Source: Alphaproteobacteria bacterium (GTDB lineage Bacteria; Pseudomonadota; Alphaproteobacteria; JAAXGF01). Taken from it: DNA of 23,975 nt. Positions 1 through 6,305 of the stretch are shown here, in pieces (position 1 is the first letter of the stretch; each line of letters starts with the position of its first letter). A program made the translations under genes and the position numbers. The notes below the pieces were generated by a model that worked only from the letters and a program-made list of their open reading frames with translations, did not search any database and was not told where the DNA came from. Where the stretch lies: NCBI GenBank assembly GCA_012267605.1, contig JAAXGF010000095.1, forward strand, positions 1 through 23,975. The letters are read 5' to 3'.

Positions 1-150
1 CCAGGCAGCGCGCTGGCTGTCGTTGATCTCGCCGAGATAGAGAATGTGGCGCTGAACGACCCGGCGGCCGCGGACCCGGACGTTCTCCACCACGCTCCAG
101 TAGCGGTGCTCCTTGCCGTCTTTGAAGCGTCTCTTGCAGCGCACGAACAT
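1..150 (-). CDS. IS transposase, N-terminal part (IS1634/IS4-like), cut by window edge
   Basis: Reading the minus strand from the ATG at 148-150 gives an uninterrupted 50-residue peptide that runs off the left edge. It starts MFVRCKRRFKDGKEHRYW and continues through a VVQRHILYLGEINDSQ segment. I recognise this as the N-terminus of DDE transposases of the IS1634/IS4 type, which are common in proteobacteria. The catalytic DDE residues would lie outside the window, so activity cannot be judged. The start is supported by the protein pattern. The sequence just upstream (152-174) is a perfect hairpin rather than a good ribosome-binding site, which is common for transposases kept at low expression. 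The family assignment is from memory of the conserved N-terminus and is moderately certain. Confidence 0.75.
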   Translation of the reverse strand, partial: MFVRCKRRFKDGKEHRYWSVVENVRVRGRRVVQRHILYLGEINDSQRAAW

Positions 151-151
151 G

Positions 152-250
152 GGCAAAGCGTCCGGTGCTTTGCCAGCCAGATCAAGGGGGTAGGTCGGCA
201 CTACACGCCGTTCTGGAGAAGCAAAGCCCGGAAATCCGCCACTTTCCGGG
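152..250. repeat. Two hairpins upstream of the transposase (probable IS end region)
   Basis: GGCAAAGC (152-159) and GCTTTGCC (167-174) form a perfect 8-bp stem with a 7-base loop directly before the transposase start. CCCGGAAA (227-234) and TTTCCGGG (243-250) form a second perfect 8-bp stem. The second arm also begins another palindrome (TTTCCGG-G-CCGGAAA, 243-257). The insertion-sequence terminus probably lies in or near this stretch. With the other end outside the window I cannot define the terminal inverted repeat or a target duplication. Confidence 0.4.
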
Positions 251-320
251 CCGGAAAATCGTCACATTAGCCGAAACGCGTGCCGAGTTGCGGAAGTCGG
301 GATAGGGCCCAAAGAAAAAA

Positions 321-349
321 TTGACGTATCTGAATATAATGAATTCATA
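321..349 (+). promoter_or_regulatory. Possible promoter of the Sel1-repeat gene
   Basis: A TTGACG box (321-326) is followed after 17 bases by TTCATA (344-349). A perfect TATAAT (335-340) also lies here, but with no good -35 box at the usual distance. The stretch is AT-rich compared with its surroundings and lies 20-50 bases before the gene, so a promoter is likely. Which pair of boxes is used is unclear. Confidence 0.35.
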
Positions 350-370
350 AATCCGCCAAAGAGGAAAGAA

Positions 371-913
371 ATGAGAATCCTAATTCTCGCCCTGGTGTAC
401 TCAGTTTGCGGTATGTATTTTGCGCCGAGTTCAAAAGCGGATTACGACGAGGGCATTCAAGCCATCGTCAACGAGGACTACGCCGCCGCGCTCGCCGAGT
501 TTGAAAAACTTGCGGAAAGCGGAGATCGCGCGGGCCAATATTGGCTCGGGATCATGCATGACTACGGCGTCGGCATACCGCAAGACCACGTCGAAGCCAT
601 GAAGTGGTATGAGCTCGCGGCAAACCAAGGTAGTGCGGGCGCTAAGATTCAACTTGGTGATACATACTTTTTCGGCAAGGGAACACCGCAGGACGATATT
701 CGCGCACATATGTGGTACAATCTGGCGGCCCTGCAAGGTGTTAAGTTTGCTGGTCGAATTCGTGATCGGGTTTCGCTGCGCATGGGGAAAGGGGAAATCA
801 CCCAAGCAAAAAATTTAGCACGAAGCTGGCGCCCCCGCTCATCGGAGGACGTCGCTGACGCCTATGCCCGCGCAAAAGCGAAGTTGGATCAAAAACGATT
901 CAGTCTTTGGTAG
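371..913 (+). CDS. Secreted Sel1-repeat protein
   Basis: This 180-residue protein begins with a signal peptide (hydrophobic residues about 3-19, likely cut after SSKA near residue 23), so it should act in the periplasm. Residues about 28-52 form a TPR-like helix pair. At least two Sel1-like repeats follow (about 53-87 and 88-123), with the typical GQYWLG, YGVGIPQD, AMKWYELAANQG and IRAHMWYNLAA segments. The C-terminal 40 residues are charged and helical. Sel1 proteins are protein-protein scaffolds; the partner here is unknown. The ATG has a strong ribosome-binding site (GAGGAAAG) a few bases upstream. The gene stands alone on the plus strand, and its stop codon lies inside a 19-base tandem repeat. 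Confidence 0.85.
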   Translation: MRILILALVYSVCGMYFAPSSKADYDEGIQAIVNEDYAAALAEFEKLAESGDRAGQYWLGIMHDYGVGIPQDHVEAMKWYELAANQGSAGAKIQLGDTYFFGKGTPQDDIRAHMWYNLAALQGVKFAGRIRDRVSLRMGKGEITQAKNLARSWRPRSSEDVADAYARAKAKLDQKRFSLW

Positions 914-940
914 AAGTCCAAGGCTTTGGTAGAAGTCCAA
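905..940. repeat. 19-base tandem duplication spanning the Sel1 stop codon
   Basis: CTTTGGTAGAAGTCCAA occurs at 905-921 and again at 924-940, giving a 19-base period with two bases between the copies. Each copy has TTGG...CCAA ends and so is weakly palindromic. The TAG stop of the Sel1 gene (911-913) is inside copy one; copy two lies just after the gene. It looks like a recent slippage duplication, or a small weak hairpin pair at the transcript end. Confidence 0.7.
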
Positions 941-1293
941 AGCGCGTTCAAAATTTCCACGTCTGACCCTATCACCCGCCTAACCACTGCACACTGCACC
1001 TTCGCGAGCGCCGTTACGGCACAAGCCGATCTCCGACGAATTTCACCCGAAATTTTGAGCCGTGTAGCTCTCCAAAATCTCGCACATTGTAGCGCCGTTC
1101 GTGCTATAGAAAACGACCCTAGGTCCGCAGGAACGAGACGCAAATGTTTCGCGCTTTTTCGATACGTGTCCTGCCGAAACGGTGCTCCAGCACGTGGGAT
1201 GATCGTTGTGTGTTGGAGAACGGATTCTCTCTCTTGCAAAAATTTGTTTGCGGCTGGTAGAGGTTGAGTACGGTGCGACGCGAGAACCCGCGA
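941..1293. other. Intergenic stretch without recognisable gene
   Basis: About 350 bases lie between the Sel1 gene and the next plus-strand gene. Open frames exist on both strands but their translations have no recognisable domain, signal or ribosome-binding site, so I leave them out. A small hairpin (GTGCT-CC-AGCAC, about 1182-1193) is the only structure seen. The promoter of the 1294 gene is expected here, but I cannot place it. Confidence 0.4.
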
Positions 1294-1746
1294 ATGTCTC
1301 GCATTTTTCAATTTGCGCAACTAATTTTCGCGGTGCTGATCCTGGCCAGCGGCGCGAGCGCCGGCGAAAACGCCGACGATTCCATCGTAAGAAAATGGTC
1401 GTCCAAGCGCGCGGCGACAATGGATATTTCCCTCAACAATGTCGCGAAATGGGCAGCCGAGTTTCAAAACAAATTGCACGTCGATGCCGACCCGGTCTTG
1501 CGCGCCATCGTTTGCCGCGTGCCCTTTTCGTCCTGGTCGCTCGATGCGATCAAACTAGCCACCAAAATTTCCGACGAAAGGTTGGAAGGAGCGATCAAAC
1601 GACTCAAGGACCTTGAGCTGATTATCTCGGAACGCAAACATGGTGTCACCAGCCTTTTGCCGGCCTCCGAAGAAGCCAGGAAATGGATGCAAAAATACGC
1701 CGAGGATATGTGTGCATCCGACAACACGTGCAATGTTGAACGGTAG
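1294..1746 (+). CDS. Secreted protein with winged-helix-like body, function unknown
   Basis: The product is 150 residues. Residues 1-23 look like a classical signal peptide (MSRIFQ, a hydrophobic core, then SGASA before GENADD), which argues for the ATG at 1294 over the in-frame TTG at 1264. The mature part (about residues 66-135) contains SWSLDAIKLATKISDERL followed by EGAIKRLKDLELI and ISERKHGVTSLLPASEEA. This helix / recognition-helix-like / beta-wing pattern resembles MarR-type winged helices. Such folds normally bind DNA in the cytoplasm, so export would be odd. The two C-terminal cysteines (residues 140 and 146) could form a disulfide, which would suit the periplasm. No family is recognised with certainty, and the fold call is my inference from the residue pattern. 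Confidence 0.6.
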   Translation: MSRIFQFAQLIFAVLILASGASAGENADDSIVRKWSSKRAATMDISLNNVAKWAAEFQNKLHVDADPVLRAIVCRVPFSSWSLDAIKLATKISDERLEGAIKRLKDLELIISERKHGVTSLLPASEEARKWMQKYAEDMCASDNTCNVER

Positions 1747-1772
1747 GGGCGTGATGGACGCGTAGAGGAGTC

Positions 1773-2423
1773 CTATCCAGGGTTAGCCACGCCCAGACGT
1801 TCGGCCCGTTTTTTCAGATAGGCAGCGATACGTTCCTCGCGTACCACCTTTGCGACTCGGCGGCGTTCATCGGCCCAAAACCGGAATACGCGCACACGGT
1901 ATGGGCGGCCAAGACTATCAGTTTTCGAGTGGTAACCAGCGACGGCGACGGACCAAGATTTGGCGTCGCTGTATAAGCGAGCCAAGTACCGAGATGCGTA
2001 GCGGGCGTTTCGCACGGGATCAAATGCTTCTTCCAATGAAGCGAATGCTTGCGGATGATAGTGCAGATTGACCTGCATACAGCCGACATCGATATTGCGC
2101 ACGCCCATAGCGCGCAAACGCTCTACCTCGGCGATCGCGGCGGCCTTGCTGGGCAGATAACGCCCCTTTCCAAGGGCATAAACTGTCCATGGCCAGGCAA
2201 TTGTTTCCCTTCTCTCGGCATCGTATCGACCGCTTTCGGCAACGGAGATTGCGATCAGGAGCTGTGCCGGGATACCCGCCGCGACCTCCGCCTTCGCTGC
2301 CGCACGGGCACAAATTCCTTCGGCCAAGGCCGGCGATCCGGCCTGCAACAATGAAATGGCAAGTAAGACGACGACAATGCGCGGGGACCAACGAGGAAGC
2401 TTAGAAGACACGCCAGACCTCAT
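1773..2423 (-). CDS. Lytic transglycosylase (SLT domain), periplasmic
   Basis: This protein would cleave the glycosidic bond of peptidoglycan strands. From the ATG at 2423 it has 216 residues: a signal peptide (hydrophobic about 16-28, AxA cut near residue 34), then an SLT/lysozyme-like domain. Family landmarks visible are ISVAESGRY, with the catalytic glutamate at about residue 63, then GCMQVNLHYHP (114-124) and VAGYHS (161-166). A basic C-terminal tail of about 40 residues follows. The frame stays open upstream to an ATG at 2585 (270 residues) and one at 2528. I chose 2423 because it places the signal peptide at the N-terminus, although no clear ribosome-binding site precedes any of the three. 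The gene converges with the winged-helix gene (26-base gap) and diverges from the small RNA candidate. Confidence 0.85.
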   Translation of the reverse strand: MRSGVSSKLPRWSPRIVVVLLAISLLQAGSPALAEGICARAAAKAEVAAGIPAQLLIAISVAESGRYDAERRETIAWPWTVYALGKGRYLPSKAAAIAEVERLRAMGVRNIDVGCMQVNLHYHPQAFASLEEAFDPVRNARYASRYLARLYSDAKSWSVAVAGYHSKTDSLGRPYRVRVFRFWADERRRVAKVVREERIAAYLKKRAERLGVANPG

Positions 2424-2633
2424 GCCGAAATTATCAAAAACACCGCCGATATCCCGCAGTGAAGCGAGATCCCACAAAATTCTTAGCAAGCGACGTGCCA
2501 AAATTCGAAAAATGTCCCCACTTTCCATAAAAATTCCATGTTCGCGGGTCGATCCGAGGCCGCTGGAATCATTGGATTTTTCCATTTTCAGATTTTCTTT
2601 GGTTACAAAAAATCGTTAGATTTCATTTTTCTA

Positions 2634-2662
2634 TTGCAATCCGTTAGAAAATCACTTAAACA
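2634..2662 (+). promoter_or_regulatory. Promoter of the small RNA candidate
   Basis: TTGCAA (2634-2639) and TAAACA (2657-2662) are separated by 17 bases, within an AT-rich stretch upstream of a GC-rich structured region. The expected transcript start is near 2669. It points away from the lytic transglycosylase gene. Confidence 0.5.
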
Positions 2663-2668
2663 GGATTC

Positions 2669-2773
2669 GCGGTACGAGCCTCCCTTCCCGCTCAGGTTCA
2701 TACCGAGTTGCCCAAGTTGGGCATTTCCTCCCTGAAACTGGGCCGTGCCATGCACATGGCACGGCTCTTTTTT
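2669..2773 (+). ncRNA. Candidate trans-acting small RNA with two CCUCCC motifs
   Basis: A roughly 105-base transcript is predicted between a sigma-70-like promoter and a strong intrinsic terminator, with no plausible reading frame inside. Visible structure: a short hairpin TGCCCA-AGT-TGGGCA (2709-2723), an apparently single-stranded TTTCCTCCC (2724-2732), then the terminator stem. A second CCTCCC lies at 2679-2684. CCUCCC is complementary to Shine-Dalgarno sequences. Alphaproteobacterial Hfq-dependent RNAs (for example the AbcR/alpha-r15 and alpha-r14 groups) carry such motifs in exposed positions. Size, architecture and U-tail fit that type, but I cannot confirm homology. The SRP RNA core motif is absent. 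Confidence 0.5.
2742..2773 (+). terminator. Strong intrinsic terminator
   Basis: GCCGTGCCAT (2742-2751) and ATGGCACGGC (2756-2765) form a perfect 10-bp stem with a GCAC loop, followed by TCTTTTTT (2766-2773). The T-tract is only on the plus-strand side, so it ends plus-strand transcription. No protein gene lies just upstream on this strand, which is the main reason to suspect a small RNA. Confidence 0.9.
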
Positions 2774-3007
2774 GTCGAAAATCGGTGTTTCGGGCCATTG
2801 TCACCCCGTCGCCGAGGCCTCTTTAGCGAGATAGATTCTTGAACGTCTGGGTCAGACTAAAGATCGGCCATATTGATTTTGGGAGTCGTGCATGCGTCTG
2901 CCCCGAGTATGAATTTACAACGCAATCAGAACGGCGAAATTACCTGCCGGCCCGTTCAGCTCGAAAGACATCTCCCTCGGTCGATAGATTTCGTAAGCTC
3001 CCTCCGC
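2774..3007. other. Intergenic stretch before the gcv promoter
   Basis: About 230 bases follow the terminator. No convincing gene on either strand and no clear repeat was seen. A minus-strand frame that covers this stretch and the riboswitch is a shadow of structured RNA. Confidence 0.4.
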
Positions 3008-3035
3008 TTGACCCCGGAAGTTGTGAGGTTATCAT
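3008..3035 (+). promoter_or_regulatory. Promoter of the glycine cleavage operon
   Basis: TTGACC (3008-3013) and TATCAT (3030-3035), spaced 16 bases apart, are good sigma-70 boxes. Transcription should start near 3042. The leader then begins with a perfect hairpin (AAGCGGG at 3044-3050, loop ATAGA, CCCGCTT at 3056-3062). This sits at the extreme 5' end of the mRNA and could protect it from decay. Confidence 0.65.
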
Positions 3036-3084
3036 GCGAAAAGAAGCGGGATAGACCCGCTTAGGCAGGGAGGACATACCAGCG

Positions 3085-3300
3085 ATCCCCGCGGGAGAGA
3101 TCGGCCCAGGTGATGCGCCGGTGGCCGGCGCCGAAGGAGCAACCGCCCGGGAAACTCTCAGGCAAGCGGACCGCGGGGGGATGGAACTCTGGAGAGTAGA
3201 CGCGCGTTCCCCTCGGGAGGAGGGAAGGCGGATCTCACCGAAGGGGTAGCCCGGTTTCCACGCGGCACCGGCAAATCTCTCAGGTCCCACGATAGAGCCG
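3085..3300 (+). promoter_or_regulatory. Tandem glycine riboswitch (two aptamers) upstream of gcvT
   Basis: Aptamer 1: CCCCGCGG (3087-3094) pairs with CCGCGGGG (3171-3178) as P1. Inside are the conserved GGGAGAGA (3093-3100), GCCGAAGGAGCAA (about 3130-3142) and AAACTCTCAGGCAA (3152-3165). Aptamer 2: ACTCTGGAGAGT starts near 3186, followed by ACCGAAGGGGTA (about 3237-3248) and AAATCTCTCAGGT (about 3273-3285). Its P1 may be CTCT (3187-3190) with AGAG (3294-3297). These core motifs and the dual layout match the known glycine riboswitch family, which normally raises gcv expression when glycine is plentiful. The gcvT gene begins about 60 bases downstream, in line with this role. Confidence 0.95.
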
Positions 3301-3358
3301 GGAAGGCCATTCGCCAAGGATGGCCGGATTGTCGTTGTGTAATCGGGAGGTGGGACTT
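3282..3358 (+). promoter_or_regulatory. Expression platform: aptamer 2 end pairs with the gcvT start
   Basis: AGGTCCCAC (3282-3290) can pair with GTGGGACTT (3350-3358) over nine positions including one G-U pair. That covers the first two bases of the TTG start codon (3357) and abuts the ribosome-binding site GGGAGG (3345-3350). The AGG is part of the conserved aptamer 2 core, so the two states should exclude each other. A hairpin GGCCAT (3305-3310)/ATGGCC (3320-3325) lies between, with no T-tract. This suggests a translational ON switch rather than a terminator. The pairing is seen; the mechanism is inferred. Confidence 0.5.
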
Positions 3359-4481
3359 GGGAAGGGTGGACTTGGTCGGCGACAAAATTGAGCGGACCCC
3401 GCTTTATCAACTACACGTTGAACTAGGCGCCAAAATGGTGCCTTTCGCCGGTTACCAAATGCCCCTGCAATTTCCACAAGGTATAATTGCGGAGCACCTG
3501 CACGCGCGATCGAAGGCTGCGCTTTTCGACGTTTCCCATATGGGCCAGATCGCCCTCCACGGCGGCGGTGCCCGCTCTGCGCTGGAGCGCCAAGTACCGA
3601 GCGACATCGTCGGCCTGGCGCCGGGGAGCATGCGCTATACGGTTTTCACCAACGATTCAGGTGGAATCCTTGACGATCTCATGGTCGCCAATGGCGGCGA
3701 CCATGTTTTTCTCGTGGTCAACGCAGCTCGCAAGAAAGCCGATTGCGACCACTTGCTCAATGGCCTCGCTGGGTCCGGTGTCGGCCTCGAAGAACTGTCG
3801 AACCGTGCGCTCGTCGCTCTCCAAGGACCCAAAGCAGCCGTGGTCCTGGTGCGGCATGCCCCTGAATGCACAAGATTGCGATTTATGCGCTTCGCCGACA
3901 TGGACGTCGCCGGTATCGCCTGCAAGGTCAGCCGCTCGGGGTATACCGGGGAGGACGGATTCGAAATTTCCGTGCCCGCGGCAAGAGCAGAGGACCTCAC
4001 CCGCCGCTTGTTGCAAGAGCCGGAGGTGGCGCCGGCGGGGCTGGGCGCACGGGATAGCCTGCGCCTCGAAGCAGGCTTGTGCTTGCACGGCCACGATATC
4101 GACGACACGACGACCCCAGTCGAGGCGCGCCTGCGCTGGACCATCGCCAAACACCGACGCGCCAAGGGCGAATTCCCGGGTGCGCATGTGATCGTCAGAC
4201 ATATGGCCGGCGGCCCGCCACGGCTACGTGTGGGACTTCGTTTGGAAGGACGAGCTCCGGCACGTGAACATGCGCCGATCACTAACCTCGATGGTCGCCC
4301 CATCGGCATAGTGACCAGCGGCGGTTACGGACCAAGCGTCGGCGGGCCCATAGCCATGGGCTATGTTCCAGCTGACCACGCCGCCGTCGATACCCGCGTG
4401 AATCTCATGGTACGGAACAAACCGCTCCCGGCAAAGGTAGTTCGCCTCCCCTTTATTGCCCATCGGTATCATAAATCATGA
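3357..4481 (+). CDS. gcvT: Glycine cleavage T-protein, aminomethyltransferase
   Basis: GcvT transfers the methylene group from the aminomethyl-lipoyl arm of H-protein to tetrahydrofolate, releasing ammonia. The 374-residue length is normal. Family landmarks: LFDVSHMGQ (about 57-64), the acidic GGILDDLMV (about 102-110, which includes the aspartate position needed for catalysis) and SGYTGEDGFEI in the folate-binding domain. The C-terminal T-barrel domain ends with GIVTSGGYGPSVGGPIAMGY. The TTG at 3357 is chosen because GGGAGG sits 6-7 bases upstream. GTG at 3366 and TTG at 3372 are alternatives, the latter with GGAAGG upstream. It is the first gene of the gcv operon and sits directly under the glycine riboswitch. 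Confidence 0.95.
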   Translation: MGRVDLVGDKIERTPLYQLHVELGAKMVPFAGYQMPLQFPQGIIAEHLHARSKAALFDVSHMGQIALHGGGARSALERQVPSDIVGLAPGSMRYTVFTNDSGGILDDLMVANGGDHVFLVVNAARKKADCDHLLNGLAGSGVGLEELSNRALVALQGPKAAVVLVRHAPECTRLRFMRFADMDVAGIACKVSRSGYTGEDGFEISVPAARAEDLTRRLLQEPEVAPAGLGARDSLRLEAGLCLHGHDIDDTTTPVEARLRWTIAKHRRAKGEFPGAHVIVRHMAGGPPRLRVGLRLEGRAPAREHAPITNLDGRPIGIVTSGGYGPSVGGPIAMGYVPADHAAVDTRVNLMVRNKPLPAKVVRLPFIAHRYHKS

Positions 4482-4581
4482 GATTGTCTGGGCGAATTAC
4501 CCCGATTGGCGTCGGTGTCGACCGCGCCGGGGCGGGAACAAGATTGTTCTGGTTGTAAATTTCGGCCTGAAGGAGCCAGAA

Positions 4582-4959
4582 ATGAGTGATCTCCGTTTCA
4601 CCAAAGACCATGAATGGGTGCGCCTCGACGGGGACGTCGCAGTTGTGGGCATCACAGACTACGCACAAGAGCAGTTGGGCGATGTGGTTTTCGTCGAGTT
4701 GCCCGCGGTTGGCAAGACGGTCGCTCAAGGCGAGGAAACGGCCGTCGTCGAGTCGGTGAAGGCAGCAAGCGAGGTCTATGCCGCAGTTGGCGGTGAGGTC
4801 GTCGAGATCAATGAGTCGCTGGGCGCCGAACCGGGTATCGTGAACAGTGACCCGACAGGCGCGGGATGGTTCGTCAAGCTCAAGGTGACCAAACGCGACG
4901 AATTCGACACGCTCATGGACAAGGCCACCTACGACGCCTATTTGGCCGAAATCTCCTAA
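4582..4959 (+). CDS. gcvH: Glycine cleavage H-protein, lipoyl carrier
   Basis: This 125-residue protein carries a lipoyl arm that shuttles the aminomethyl group between the P, T and L proteins. It begins MSDLRFTKDHEWVRLDGD, as H-proteins do. The lipoylation site is K60 in VVESVKAASEVY. The typical PTGAGWFVKLKV lies near the C-terminus. The open frame extends upstream to 4456, but the ATG at 4582 has AAGGAG (4570-4575) six bases before it and matches the family start. It follows gcvT after 100 bases, which hold no further gene, and its TAA overlaps the ATG of gcvPA. No lipoate enzyme or L-protein gene is present in the window, so those are supplied from elsewhere. Confidence 0.97.
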   Translation: MSDLRFTKDHEWVRLDGDVAVVGITDYAQEQLGDVVFVELPAVGKTVAQGEETAVVESVKAASEVYAAVGGEVVEINESLGAEPGIVNSDPTGAGWFVKLKVTKRDEFDTLMDKATYDAYLAEIS

Positions 4960-6305
4960 TGCGGTACCTGCCCCATTCCGAAGCGGAGCGCGCGTCCATG
5001 TTGCGCGCCATCGGCGTGGCCGACGTGGACGCACTGTTTTCCGGGGCGCCAATCGAGGCGCGCCAGGAAGCGGGATTGAACCTGCCTCCGCACGCCGGCG
5101 AGTTGGCGGTGGAAAAGAAGATTTCAGACTTAGCGGCAAAAAATCTTTCTGCCGGCTCGGTGCCCAGTTTTTTGGGAGCCGGCGCCTATCGCCACCATGT
5201 TCCGGCGTCGGTCGACCACCTGATTCAGCGGGGCGAATTCCTCACCGCCTATACCCCTTATCAGCCGGAAATCGCCCAAGGCACCTTGCAGGCCCTGTTC
5301 GAGTTCCAGACCCAAGTAGCGATGATCAGCGACATGGAAGTGGCGAACGCCTCCCTTTACGACGGGGCCACGTCCTGCGCCGAGGCGGTTATGATGGCAC
5401 GCCGCATAACCCGCAAGCAAAAAGCGATACTTTCCGGCGGGCTTCACCCCCATTACCGCGAGGTAACTGCCACCCATGCGGCCTACGTCGATTATAACAT
5501 CGTGGCGAATCCGCCGGACGCGCTTGGAGGCGAAGATCTGGCGTCATTGGTTGATGAAGAAACCGCGTGCGTCGTTGTTCAGAATCCGGGCTTCTTCGGA
5601 CACCTGAGCGACTACGCGCCACTCGCCGCCGTCTGCCATGGCCATGGCGCTTTGTTGATCGTCGTGGTCAACGAAGTGGTGTCGTTGGGTGCCGTGGTTG
5701 CGCCGGGCACCATGGGGGCAGATATCTTCGTCGGTGAGGGACAGTCTATCGGCAACGCTTTGAACTTTGGCGGCCCCTATCTCGGCTTGTTCGCAACCCG
5801 CGAGCGATTCGTGCGTCAAATGCCCGGCCGGCTCTGCGGTGAGACTACCGACGACGACGGACGGCGTGGCTGGGTGCTGACCCTGTCTACCCGAGAGCAA
5901 CATATCCGTCGGGAAAAGGCGACAAGTAATATATGTACCAATTCCGGCTTATGTGCATTGGCATTCACTATTCACATGGCTTTGCTCGGCGAAGCGGGAT
6001 TCACCGGCTTGGCCCGGTTGAATCACGCCAACGCCATTAGGCTGGCCGATCGGCTCGGTCAGTTGAATCGCGTGACCTTGCTTAACCGCTCATTCTTCAA
6101 CGAATTTACTTTGCAGCTCCCATGCCGGGCGGATGAAGTTGTGGCCGCCTTGGCGGAGCGCCGCATATTGGCGGGTGTTCCGGTGTCGCGGTTGTACCCC
6201 GACCAACCCGAACTCGCTGATCTGTTGTTGGTGGCCGCGACCGAAATGAATAGCGAATCGGACATGGACTCCCTGCAGGACGGCTTGGACAAAATCTTGC
6301 GATGA
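4959..6305 (+). CDS. gcvPA: Glycine dehydrogenase (decarboxylating) subunit 1
   Basis: This is the N-terminal half of the split PLP-dependent P-protein, which decarboxylates glycine and loads the aminomethyl group onto H-protein. The product is 448 residues, normal for the split form. Visible family segments: RYLPHSEAERASMLRAIGV at the start, then FLGAGAYRHHVPASVDHL, RGEFLTAYTPYQPEIAQGTL, FEFQTQVAMISDMEVANASLYDG and LTLSTREQHIRREKATSNIC. The ATG at 4959-4961 shares its A with the gcvH TAA stop, so translation is likely coupled; the longer upstream frame is only overlap with gcvH. The last bases overlap gcvPB by ATGA. Confidence 0.96.
   Translation: MRYLPHSEAERASMLRAIGVADVDALFSGAPIEARQEAGLNLPPHAGELAVEKKISDLAAKNLSAGSVPSFLGAGAYRHHVPASVDHLIQRGEFLTAYTPYQPEIAQGTLQALFEFQTQVAMISDMEVANASLYDGATSCAEAVMMARRITRKQKAILSGGLHPHYREVTATHAAYVDYNIVANPPDALGGEDLASLVDEETACVVVQNPGFFGHLSDYAPLAAVCHGHGALLIVVVNEVVSLGAVVAPGTMGADIFVGEGQSIGNALNFGGPYLGLFATRERFVRQMPGRLCGETTDDDGRRGWVLTLSTREQHIRREKATSNICTNSGLCALAFTIHMALLGEAGFTGLARLNHANAIRLADRLGQLNRVTLLNRSFFNEFTLQLPCRADEVVAALAERRILAGVPVSRLYPDQPELADLLLVAATEMNSESDMDSLQDGLDKILR

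Noticed and set aside
889..1320. Overlapping frames on both strands between the Sel1 and winged-helix genes
   Set aside because: The translations look random, have no ribosome-binding site or domain, and compete with each other for the same bases.
2669..2773. SRP RNA (4.5S) or 6S RNA as identity of the small RNA
   Set aside because: The length would fit 4.5S, but the conserved GGTCAGG...GGAAGCAGCC core is missing. The long open-bubble helix of 6S RNA is also not seen.
3044..3062. Hairpin AAGCGGG/CCCGCTT as an intrinsic terminator
   Set aside because: No T-run follows; the next bases are AGGCAGGG. It lies between promoter and riboswitch, where a leader stem is more likely.
2940..3410. Minus-strand frame of 156 codons across the gcv leader
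   Set aside because: It lies over the glycine riboswitch and has no recognisable protein features; it is a by-product of GC-rich structured RNA.
3635..4309. Long antisense frames inside gcvT and other gcv and transporter genes
   Set aside because: They are shadows of strongly coding sequence on the opposite strand with high third-position GC; none has its own signals.
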